NCBI GenBank assembly: GCA_020721025.1
Contig: DYNO01000002.1
Location: 1 to 22,451, forward strand
Direction: 5' to 3'
Source of the DNA: Thiomargarita sp.
Lineage (GTDB): Bacteria; Pseudomonadota; Gammaproteobacteria; Beggiatoales; Beggiatoaceae
Length of the DNA: 22,451 nt
Part shown: positions 16,202 through 22,451 of the stretch, piece by piece
How positions within the stretch are numbered: the stretch's first letter is position 1
Layout of the letters: every line of letters begins with the position of its first letter
The notes under the pieces: model-generated
What the model was told of the DNA's origin: nothing
Database searches by the model: none
Seen by the model: only the letters and a program-made list of their open reading frames with translations
Program-made: the position numbers and the translations under genes

Positions 16202-16337
16202 GGTCACGACACGATACAGCGAGACCTTAAATGCACACCAGAGCAAGGTCAAACTCAATATGATTGAGCATTTGCGTTGACAGTGTGAATGTCTTTAACA
16301 ACTAACGACCAGATAAAGCTGGTTGTTAATATTTGTT
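16202..16337 (+). repeat. Structured dispersed repeat, copy D, in the histidine kinase leader
   Basis: P1 pairs GGTCACG (16202-16208) with CGAGACC (16220-16226), with one A-A mismatch, around the 11-nt loop ACACGATACAG. The linker TTAAATGCAC follows. P2 is the best of the four copies: CTCAAT (16254-16259) with ATTGAG (16263-16268) and loop ATG, plus an outer CAAA/TTTG pairing across a 2-nt CA bulge and GTCAA/TTGAC outside that. P3 is a 10-bp hairpin, TAACGACCAG (16303-16312) with CTGGTTGTTA (16319-16328), with one wobble, followed by ATATTTGTT. P3 ends 30 bp before the kinase ATG, so this copy probably lies in its leader or ends just before it. Confidence 0.6.
16303..16337 (+). terminator. 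Terminator-like hairpin before the histidine kinase
   Basis: A 10-bp stem (16303-16312 with 16319-16328, loop ATAAAG) is followed by the T-rich ATATTTGTT. It can end a small transcript through repeat copy D, or act as an attenuator controlling entry into the kinase gene. The T-run is interrupted, so strength is uncertain. Confidence 0.4.
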
Positions 16338-16358
16338 AGGAATTTAGGATCGGACATC

Positions 16359-18521
16359 ATGCGTTATAGTCCACTCAGTATCAAGACTATTTTATCAGCC
16401 TTCGTTGCAATTATCGCACTTACGCTGGTCACTTCTCTCGTGTTGTTCACGCGTACACATGATTTATTGCAAAATCAATTAGTTTACTTGCAATTACATC
16501 ACGACGTGAGCATTTTCGCCGAGAAATTGGATCGCGACATCGAAAACGCGAAACAAAGTGTGCGCCGCTTAAAAGGCTACTTATCCATCTTAGATACCAA
16601 AAATGGTGCGAATGAGGAGAATTTGGCATTTTTGCGACAAATGATGACTGAAAACTTGCAGTTAGAGAGCACGCACTATAGCAATTTCTTCGCCCTAGAG
16701 CCGTTCAAAGCGCAAGAATATTTTAGTCAGCCCGCGCAACTGATGATTGTCCACAAAGACTTTGCACAGCGCGGCACGATTCGCTATAACAGTCCGCAAA
16801 ACATTGTGATGGAATCATGGATGGAAGCGAATTACATCAACGATCCACGAAAATTTTGGTATCATCAAGCCAAGCGAATGCAAGATATTCAAATTACACC
16901 CGTTTATTACGATGAGGATTACACTAAAGTTTCAATGTTTAGCGTGATTCAAGGACTTTATCATCAGCGTCGGTTTTACGGAGTGGTCGGTGTTGGCGTG
17001 TTAATTGATGATTTTCTTGAAGAAATTGAACGAAAAAGTTTTGGTCAAACTGGCGGTTTATTCATCGCGGATTATCAATCGGGTGCGTTGCTGAGTAAAA
17101 TTGGAGATTTAAACAGTGCGAAGCTGAATTTTCTCAACGTTACCGACCGCATGAGTAGTAATTTATATACTTCTGATTTGAAACAATCCTTTTGGAAAGA
17201 TGTACTTACCCAGAACATTTTTTATCAAGAAGTCACTGTGTCGAATGGTGAGTGTTATATCGTCTCTTCTAAACGTTTTGTCTCCCTCCCTTGGACCTTG
17301 GTTGGTTTTCAAAAAGTTTCTGAATTGAAACAAACAGAACCGGTGAAAATGACGTGGTCTTACATTCTGACTGGCTGGAATTTCTTGTTTCTCGTCAGTT
17401 TTGTGGTCATTTTGTGGCGATTATTCATTCGTCCATTGGATAAATTATCGTTGAATATCAAGCGAATTACCGGACATCCGGGAGAGCAGATCGTGCTACC
17501 AAAGGACAGTCCGATTGTAGAAATTCGTGAATTGGGTATGGCATCAAGTTTACTGCTGGATAAATTTGGTAAGATACTCAACGATAAAATAGAATGTATC
17601 AAGCGTTTCAAGATATTGCGTACTGCACAAGTGGAACAATTGAAAAAATATGAGTTGCGCAAGGCTGAGTTGATGAAAGTGACTACTGAGGTGCAAAATT
17701 GTCGTAATGATGCCCAGAAAACGCGAATGCAGATGCAAAAATCGCGGCTTGATATTCAAAAATTTAAGTTAGAAGCCCAACGAGCGAAAGTGCAAGCGCA
17801 GGCGGCAAATCAGGCAAAAAATCAATTTCTTGCAAATATGAGTCATGAATTACGTACTCCCATGAATGCAATTATCGGTTATACTGAAATCTTGCAGGAG
17901 GATGCGCGTGAGCAAAGTGTCGAGCAGTTTATTCCCGATTTGCAAAAAATTCACGGGGCAAGTTATCATTTACTTGATTTGATTAATAATTTATTTGATA
18001 TGTCGCGTATTGAGTCGAGTCAGATGGAATTGTACATTGAAACGTTTGATATCGCACCAATGGTTCAAGACATTACGGCAAGTATTTCTCCCTTGTTGGA
18101 AAAACAGGCAAACATTCTCCGGGTGGAGTGCGACAGCGCGTTGGGGACAATGACCTCTGATTTGACAAAAATGCGTCAGAATTTATTGAATTTATTGAAT
18201 AATGCCAATAAGTTTTCCAAACAAAGCACTATCGTGTTGACTGTTTCACGCATGGTTGAAGAAGATGTGGATTGGATTATTTTTAGGGTGTCTGATCAGG
18301 GAATTGGGATGTCTCCTGATCAAATTCAACGATTATTCCAAGCGTTTATGCAGGTGGATTCTTCACCAACACGGCGTTTTGGGGGTACTGGGCTGGGTTT
18401 GGCGATTACTAAGCAGTTTTGTCAATTGATGGGGGGTGATATTTTCATTGAAAGTCAATTGGGTATTGGAAGTAAATTTATCATGCGTCTGCCTGCTGTT
18501 GTGATGATCAGTGAACGCTAA
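16359..18521 (+). CDS. Membrane sensor histidine kinase with periplasmic Cache-like domain
   Basis: The 720-residue protein (ATG at 16359, with AGGA 9 nt upstream; a TTG at 16323 would add 12 residues and overlaps a terminator hairpin) has a transmembrane segment at about 12-32. A periplasmic sensor of about 290 residues follows, with a double-Cache-like pattern (IVMESWMEANYINDPRKFWY, then FYGVVGVGVLIDDF). A second transmembrane segment lies at about 335-356, then a HAMP-like linker and a long coiled coil (about 418-488). The HisKA domain has NMSHELRTPMN with H496. The HATPase domain has NLLNNANKF (611-619), DQGIGM (646-651) and GGTGLGLAI (675-683). All catalytic boxes are intact. There is no receiver domain and no response regulator nearby, so its partner is encoded elsewhere. 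The ligand is unknown. Confidence 0.9.
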   Translation: MRYSPLSIKTILSAFVAIIALTLVTSLVLFTRTHDLLQNQLVYLQLHHDVSIFAEKLDRDIENAKQSVRRLKGYLSILDTKNGANEENLAFLRQMMTENLQLESTHYSNFFALEPFKAQEYFSQPAQLMIVHKDFAQRGTIRYNSPQNIVMESWMEANYINDPRKFWYHQAKRMQDIQITPVYYDEDYTKVSMFSVIQGLYHQRRFYGVVGVGVLIDDFLEEIERKSFGQTGGLFIADYQSGALLSKIGDLNSAKLNFLNVTDRMSSNLYTSDLKQSFWKDVLTQNIFYQEVTVSNGECYIVSSKRFVSLPWTLVGFQKVSELKQTEPVKMTWSYILTGWNFLFLVSFVVILWRLFIRPLDKLSLNIKRITGHPGEQIVLPKDSPIVEIRELGMASSLLLDKFGKILNDKIECIKRFKILRTAQVEQLKKYELRKAELMKVTTEVQNCRNDAQKTRMQMQKSRLDIQKFKLEAQRAKVQAQAANQAKNQFLANMSHELRTPMNAIIGYTEILQEDAREQSVEQFIPDLQKIHGASYHLLDLINNLFDMSRIESSQMELYIETFDIAPMVQDITASISPLLEKQANILRVECDSALGTMTSDLTKMRQNLLNLLNNANKFSKQSTIVLTVSRMVEEDVDWIIFRVSDQGIGMSPDQIQRLFQAFMQVDSSPTRRFGGTGLGLAITKQFCQLMGGDIFIESQLGIGSKFIMRLPAVVMISER

Positions 18522-18945
18522 CTGATGGAATCTAAATTGAATGTACAGTAGCTACACACGAGAGGATTAGGGCGATGTTTTAGAAATTGCGTAGAGTGCC
18601 TAAATGCAGCGTCATGCACCGCAACTATTTGAAATTCAAAGGTGTATGACGTTTTGTTTATACACCTCATACCAATCTAACTCAACTTCGCTTTCTTCTA
18701 TTACCCCGTATTGTGTGGAATTGCTCATTCCGATGTCATTAGAAGTGATGCAGTTCAAATTTAATGCTCAATCTATTCAGATGGTTAGTGTTCTAACCCA
18801 TTTTCAGATATTTCAGCTAAATCAATTGAGTAACGTTTCAACTGCGTAACTCCTAATCATGTAAAAAAATGGTCTGAAGTATCCCTGCTCTCAAAATATC
18901 GTAAAATGTCCTTCCCCCATATCTAACCTTTTGAGTCCACTTGAT
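18522..18945. other. Intergenic region between the histidine kinase and NAD kinase genes
   Basis: Apart from the terminator at 18610-18658 I see nothing identifiable. An 81-codon plus-strand frame (18604-18849) has no ribosome site or domain and runs through the terminator stem, so it is not called. No clear promoter for the NAD kinase gene is visible. Confidence 0.5.
18610..18658 (+). terminator. Rho-independent terminator after the histidine kinase
   Basis: CGTCATGCACC (18610-18620) pairs with GGTGTATGACG (18641-18651): 10 Watson-Crick pairs and one wobble. An inner TTTGA/TCAAA hairpin sits in the loop, and TTTTGTTT follows. It lies 89 bp after the kinase stop codon. Confidence 0.55.
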
Positions 18946-19818
18946 ATGTTTAATCACATCGGAATTATTGCAAAACGTGACCATGAGCGTGTGAAAGTAA
19001 CTTTAGAATCACTGATTGACTATTTACATAACGGTCAGTATGAAATTATCATTGATGCACTGAGTGCCCGCATTTTGCCCAATTTAGCCGATGTGATTAC
19101 GGTTTCTAACACAGAAGCCCTTGGTACTCGCTGCGATTTAGTCATTGTGATTGGTGGGGATGGTACCTTGCTGCAAGCGGCGCGCCTGTTGGCAAAATAT
19201 AACGTGTCATTGCTAGGGATTAATCTGGGTAAACTTGGATTTCTCACTGATATTTCCCCCCGTGAGATGACGCGCTATTTGGATGAAATTTTGGGCGGCG
19301 AATTCTTGGAAGAAACTCGGTTTTTAATTTACGGCGAAGTGTATCGGGAAGGAAAATGTTTATCACACTCTAACGGGTTGAATGACATCGTATTACATCG
19401 TTGGAATATTCCGCACATGCTTTCGTTTGAAACGACGATTAACGGGCATTTTATCAATTGTCAACGGGCGGACGGGTTAGTGGTAGCAACGCCTACTGGT
19501 TCAACGGCTTACACGCTTTCTTGCGGTGGGCCCATTATTCACCCTTCCCTGAATGCCTTGGTTCTCGTAACGATATGTCCTCATACCTTGAGTAGTCGCC
19601 CCTTGGTGATTGATGCGGACAGTTGCATTCAAATTGTTGTAAGTAAAGGACAAGTGGGACAAGCGCAATTAAATGCAGATGGGGTATTGTGTCAAGAATT
19701 GTTGCCCGGCGATACCATCGTGATTGAAAAACGTCAATCCATCCGTCTGATTCACCCGCAAGGACACGATCATTATACAACGTTGCGTGCTAAGTTAAAT
19801 TGGGGCAAAGTTGTATAA
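18946..19818 (+). CDS. nadK: NAD kinase
   Basis: Cytoplasmic enzyme that phosphorylates NAD to NADP using ATP or polyphosphate. From the ATG at 18946 it has 290 residues, the usual bacterial length, and opens with MFNHIGIIAKR, like gammaproteobacterial homologues. A TTG at 18931 would add five residues. The catalytic GGDGT is at 70-74, with GINLGKLGFLTDI (91-103) after it. The NAD-binding NDIVLHR (146-152), DGLVVATPTGSTAYTLSCGGP (176-196) and SSRPLVI (216-222) segments are all present. No ribosome site stronger than TTGAG is seen. It stands alone; recN, the usual gammaproteobacterial neighbour, does not follow. Confidence 0.93.
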   Translation: MFNHIGIIAKRDHERVKVTLESLIDYLHNGQYEIIIDALSARILPNLADVITVSNTEALGTRCDLVIVIGGDGTLLQAARLLAKYNVSLLGINLGKLGFLTDISPREMTRYLDEILGGEFLEETRFLIYGEVYREGKCLSHSNGLNDIVLHRWNIPHMLSFETTINGHFINCQRADGLVVATPTGSTAYTLSCGGPIIHPSLNALVLVTICPHTLSSRPLVIDADSCIQIVVSKGQVGQAQLNADGVLCQELLPGDTIVIEKRQSIRLIHPQGHDHYTTLRAKLNWGKVV

Positions 19819-20006
19819 TTTCATAATTTTATCGTAAAATAACTTCAGTGTTCAGCGTTATTGCAACCGTTGCAAGATTGATTAGGAATGACCTTGTTGA
19901 ACCATGATTCAATTGATTTGATTGAAATATCTGAAAAATTGAACATGAGATTTGAATTGCGTCACTCCTAATTAATTTTAAATTTTAACCGTTAGATAAT
20001 CGTTCG

Positions 20007-20041
20007 GACAGTTTTTTATAATCGTTTGTGAAATCAATAGG
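20007..20041. repeat. AT-rich intergenic repeat family, member 3
   Basis: About 31 of 35 bases match 11345-11379, beginning GACAGTTTTTT and continuing ATAATCGTTTG. The match breaks exactly where the half REP-like unit starts at 20042, as if that unit had inserted into or replaced the rest of the element. Confidence 0.5.
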
Positions 20042-20066
20042 TTTCCTCGTTCCAATGCGCCGCGTT
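20042..20066 (+). repeat. Half REP-like unit
   Basis: TTTCCTCGTTCCAATGCGCC resembles the start of the left arm at 20133 (GTTCCTCGTTCCCATGCGCC) in the same orientation. The rest of the unit is missing. Confidence 0.45.
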
Positions 20067-20132
20067 AAAGTCATTGACTTGAGGAATTGTGACACAAGAC
20101 GATACGATAGATTTTTTTAAATAAAACAAAGA

Positions 20133-20347
20133 GTTCCTCGTTCCCATGCGCCGGCGTGGGAATGCAGTCCAGACGCTCCAGCGTCACGCGTAATGATTTT
20201 TAACTAATTGCTTTTTATCATATTAATCAAAAACGGTTCCTCCGTTGAAATGAATAAATGGAGACAAACTGTTGAACTCATCAAATTTGAACCGGTGACG
20301 CGGAGCGTCTGGGCTGCATTCCAACGCGGAGCATTGGAACGAGGAAC
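20133..20347. repeat. REPIN-like pair of inverted palindromic repeats
   Basis: A left arm (20133-20189) and right arm (20293-20347), each about 55 bp, are imperfect inverted copies bracketing about 103 bp of AT-rich DNA. Each arm itself contains two hairpins: GACGCT/AGCGTC and TTCCCA/TGGGAA on the left, GACGC/GCGTC and TTCCAA/TTGGAA on the right. The GC-rich arms contrast with the surroundings. The motif (CTCGTTCC, then CGGCGTGGGAATGC) resembles dispersed palindromes common in Beggiatoa-like and cyanobacterial genomes. It could be mobilised in trans by a REP-associated Y1 transposase; none is in the window. Confidence 0.65.
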
Positions 20348-20580
20348 TACTTGTTTTATTTGAAATTATTTCTCATTATGACAGTGTTTGGTAAAATTTC
20401 GTTGTTTAAATTTGAGTTCTCGAATAACATCCGTTTCGGAAAAATATTTACAATTAACTGATTTTAATCAATAATAAAACATTGTTCCATACAGCGGGTC
20501 ACGAGCAATCCCGAAAAATTGTCCCGTGTATAAACTTTTGTTGCCGCATTGAATTTTGACAAAGACTTTACCTAATGTTG

Positions 20581-20596
20581 AGATAAGTCATTATCT
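20581..20596. promoter_or_regulatory. Inverted repeat overlapping the phosphatase promoter
   Basis: AGATAA (20581-20586) and TTATCT (20591-20596) form a perfect inverted repeat around GTCA, covering the expected -35 position of the extended -10 promoter at 20610-20618. It could be a regulator binding site. Confidence 0.35.
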
Positions 20597-20609
20597 TGTC
20601 ACAAGTTAC

Positions 20610-20618
20610 TGTTATATT
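20610..20618 (+). promoter_or_regulatory. Putative extended -10 promoter of the phosphatase gene
   Basis: TGT followed by TATATT matches the extended -10 form TGnTATAAT at 8 of 9 positions (T-G-n plus 5 of 6). Transcription would start near 20625, giving a 35-nt leader. No good -35 hexamer is at 16-18 bp, which extended -10 promoters tolerate. Confidence 0.4.
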
Positions 20619-20659
20619 CTTGGCATAGGATACCCCCTTCACAATTTAGGTAACAACGT

Positions 20660-21892
20660 ATGATCCTCGAAAATTATTCGTCACTCAAATTTATGTTCCC
20701 TCCAGAATTAGCCAGAAATCGCACGGAAACCCTCGCGATGCTGAAAAAACCACGAGACCATGTGAAACCCAAACATTCAGTGGACAAGGTGGCAAAACTT
20801 TTTTTAGAAAACCATCAGTTACATTCGCTTCCGGTGGTTGATCAAACAACTCCTGTGGGTATTGTGCACCGTCATCAATTGATGGATATTTACTTTAGTC
20901 CTTATGGTCGGGATTTGCACGGCAAAAAGTTCATCACCTACTTTATGGATCCGAACCCGTTGATTGTTGAGGAAGATTTGCCGGTCGAACAAGCGAGCCA
21001 ACAGATCACCAACAGTTCACGGTTGTCACATATTCAAGATTTCATCATCACGCGCAATGGCGAATATCAGGGCATGGGCACCATTTTGGAATTGTTGGAA
21101 AAAATCACCGCCATGCAAATCATGCATCTCAAGCGGGAAAATATGCGACTTGCCGCTGAAGTGGAAGTGACCCGACGTTTGCAGCAGATGTTATTGCCGA
21201 AAGAAGAAGAATTGAAGCAAATCAAGGAACTAGATATTGCCGGCTACATGCAACCGGCGGAAGAAGTGGGCGGCGATTATTATGACGTGCTAAATCACAA
21301 TGGACGGGTTAAAATAGGCATAGGTGATGTCACGGGACACGGTTTGGAAAGCGGCGTGTTGATGTTGATGGCACAAACTGCGGTGCGTACTTTGCAAATT
21401 CATGAGGAAATGGATTCGGGCAAGTTTCTGACCACATTGAATCGTACCCTGTTTGAAAATGTGCAACGGATGAATGCCGACAAAAGTATGACCTTGGTCT
21501 TGCTGGATTATCAAGATGGGGTCGTGCGCTTGAGCGGACAACATGAGGAAACTTTGATAATTCGTCAAGGCGGCGCGGTGGAACGGATTGATACGATGGA
21601 TTTGGGATTTCCTATCGGTTTAGAACCCAATATCGAATTCTTCGTTGGGCAGCGTGAATTAAATCTGCAACTGAATGAAAGTGTGGTACTTTATACCGAT
21701 GGCATCACGGAAGCAGAAAACCTCTTCGGGCAACAATACGGTATCGAACGGTTGTGCGAGGTGTTGCAATGCCATTGGCAAGAATCCGCAGCAGGAATGC
21801 GTCAAGCCGTGATTGAAGATTTAACGCAATTTATTGGACAACAAAAGATTTTCGACGATATCACCTTGGTTGTATTGAAACGACGAATTTGA
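20660..21892 (+). CDS. CBS-pair SpoIIE/PP2C-type serine phosphatase
   Basis: Cytoplasmic protein phosphatase of 410 residues. A CBS domain pair (about 28-148; HSLPVVDQTTPVGIVHR and DFIITRNGEYQGMG) probably binds an adenine nucleotide or similar ligand. A short coiled coil (about 150-180) is followed by the PP2C domain (about 190-408). Metal-binding acidic residues are in GGDYYD (D206), GDVTGHG (D223), YTDGITE (D347) and FDDITLV (D399/D400). RsbU/SpoIIE/SiaA-type phosphatases dephosphorylate STAS-like antagonists in partner switches. The ATG is preceded by AGGT at about 9 nt. The gene is followed after 20 bp by a GHKL ATP-binding protein, which fits a phosphatase/kinase pair. The target protein is not identified; SiaC/slr1659-like or STAS proteins are candidates. 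Confidence 0.88.
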   Translation: MILENYSSLKFMFPPELARNRTETLAMLKKPRDHVKPKHSVDKVAKLFLENHQLHSLPVVDQTTPVGIVHRHQLMDIYFSPYGRDLHGKKFITYFMDPNPLIVEEDLPVEQASQQITNSSRLSHIQDFIITRNGEYQGMGTILELLEKITAMQIMHLKRENMRLAAEVEVTRRLQQMLLPKEEELKQIKELDIAGYMQPAEEVGGDYYDVLNHNGRVKIGIGDVTGHGLESGVLMLMAQTAVRTLQIHEEMDSGKFLTTLNRTLFENVQRMNADKSMTLVLLDYQDGVVRLSGQHEETLIIRQGGAVERIDTMDLGFPIGLEPNIEFFVGQRELNLQLNESVVLYTDGITEAENLFGQQYGIERLCEVLQCHWQESAAGMRQAVIEDLTQFIGQQKIFDDITLVVLKRRI

Positions 21893-21912
21893 CAAACATT
21901 TTTGAGGTAGGC

Positions 21913-22451
21913 ATGGCACAATTATTCGGTGATTATGAGGAAGAAACTTGCATTTCACAAGAATATCTGGTGTTGGGATTTTCACCCTCATCGATCCCAG
22001 TAAAACAACGTTGGCGTAACAATGGGTTATCGGCAGATTTTTTGGCTGATTATCTCACCACTTTTTATCCTGTCGATCCCGACAATCCTGACAGCGTTTA
22101 TAAACGGACTGAAATTAAAAGCGCGGTCAGTTATATTGCCAATGAATTGCTTGAAAATGCGATGAAATTTCACGATCAAACCTCACATCAGCCGATCAGC
22201 ATTCAAATGCGCCTGCAAGACGGAGTGTTAAAATTTTGCGTCACCAACAGCGTACATACGCACTCCGTGAGAAAATTTAAAAATTTCATCCAAGAAGTTA
22301 TCGAAAACGACCCCCAAGAATTATACATTCGCAAATTAGAGCAAAATGCCCTAGAAGATACGCACACCGGGTCAGGATTGGGCTTGCTCACAATGCTGAA
22401 TGATTATATGGCGGCGGTGGGTTGGAAATTTGAAACGGTGCAAATCAATCC
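21913..22451 (+). CDS. GHKL ATP-binding protein, SiaB/slr1658-like, partial at the window edge
   Basis: The frame opens with MAQLFGDYEEE at 21913, with GAGGT a few bases upstream, and stays open for 179 codons to the window end, so the C terminus is missing. A HATPase-like N box reads YIANELLENAMKFH (about 75-88), and a G2-like box reads HTGSGLGLLTML (about 152-163). There is no phosphoacceptor histidine. This is the pattern of anti-sigma-type serine kinases and of the DUF6272 group that includes Pseudomonas SiaB and cyanobacterial slr1658. It follows the SpoIIE-type phosphatase by 20 bp, so the two probably set the phosphorylation state of a shared small protein encoded further downstream. 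The DUF6272 assignment is from recalled similarity, not a search. Confidence 0.75.
   Translation, partial: MAQLFGDYEEETCISQEYLVLGFSPSSIPVKQRWRNNGLSADFLADYLTTFYPVDPDNPDSVYKRTEIKSAVSYIANELLENAMKFHDQTSHQPISIQMRLQDGVLKFCVTNSVHTHSVRKFKNFIQEVIENDPQELYIRKLEQNALEDTHTGSGLGLLTMLNDYMAAVGWKFETVQIN

Larger units (their letters stand above)
19819..20659. other. Repeat-rich intergenic region before the phosphatase gene
   Basis: No gene is visible in 841 bp. Contents in order: a TTGCAA-CCG-TTGCAA hairpin at about 19860-19874, member 3 of the AT-rich repeat family (20007-20041), a half REP-like unit (20042-20066), a REPIN-like inverted pair (20133-20347), and the promoter region of the phosphatase gene (20581-20618). 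Confidence 0.6.

Noticed and set aside
16323..16358. TTG start of the histidine kinase at 16323
   Set aside because: It lies within the terminator hairpin arm and has no ribosome site; the ATG at 16359 has AGGA at good spacing.
18604..18849. 81-codon plus-strand frame after the histidine kinase
   Set aside because: It starts inside the terminator region, has no ribosome site and an unstructured composition.
20619..20636. TTGGCATAGGATAC as a sigma-54 promoter
   Set aside because: The -24-like TTGGCA is present, but the required GC of the -12 element (TTGC) is absent at the right spacing.

Overview
This 22.4 kb window looks like a piece of a gammaproteobacterial chromosome, most likely from a sulfur-oxidising member of the Thiotrichales (Beggiatoa/Thiothrix-like). 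That placement is inferred from a tusA-dsrE2 cytoplasmic sulfur-trafficking pair, an RnfC-type electron-transport subunit, gammaproteobacterial housekeeping genes (queD, mlaC, tilS, NAD kinase) and AT-rich, hairpin-rich intergenic DNA. No rRNA, tRNA, CRISPR array, insertion sequence or phage gene was found.

Layout. 1-601 is non-coding and holds two copies of a structured repeat. 602-1324 (+) is tusA-dsrE2. 1590-3899 (-) is a secreted UshA-like 5'-nucleotidase with an extra N-terminal domain. 4048-8775 (-) is a compact exopolysaccharide operon, transcribed in the order WecA/WbpL-like initiating transferase, STAS protein, Wza-like outer-membrane export lipoprotein, Wzc-like chain-length protein. 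The last of these has a BY-kinase domain whose Walker A lysine is missing. 9552-11021 (-) is a solitary rnfC and 11505-13040 (-) an ArnT/PMT-type glycosyltransferase. 13131-15487 (+) is queD-mlaC-tilS. 16359-18521 (+) is a membrane sensor histidine kinase with no response regulator beside it, and 18946-19818 (+) is NAD kinase. 20660 to the right edge (+) is a CBS-CBS-SpoIIE/PP2C phosphatase followed by a GHKL ATP-binding (SiaB/slr1658-like) protein cut by the window end.

Themes. The phosphatase/GHKL pair is the core of a partner-switch signalling module, and a STAS protein, the usual substrate class of such modules, is embedded in the exopolysaccharide operon. A regulatory link between them is plausible but not shown. 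The most unusual signal is a roughly 110-140 nt dispersed repeat present four times (48-182, 286-426, 9074-9241, 16202-16337). Each copy folds into a 7-bp hairpin with an 11-nt loop of similar sequence, then a second hairpin with compensatory base changes between copies, then a third, sometimes terminator-like hairpin. I cannot match it to an RNA family I know. Other intergenic repeats include a REPIN-like inverted pair (20133-20347), a second AT-rich family (11345, 15969, 20007) and nested palindromes after dsrE2.
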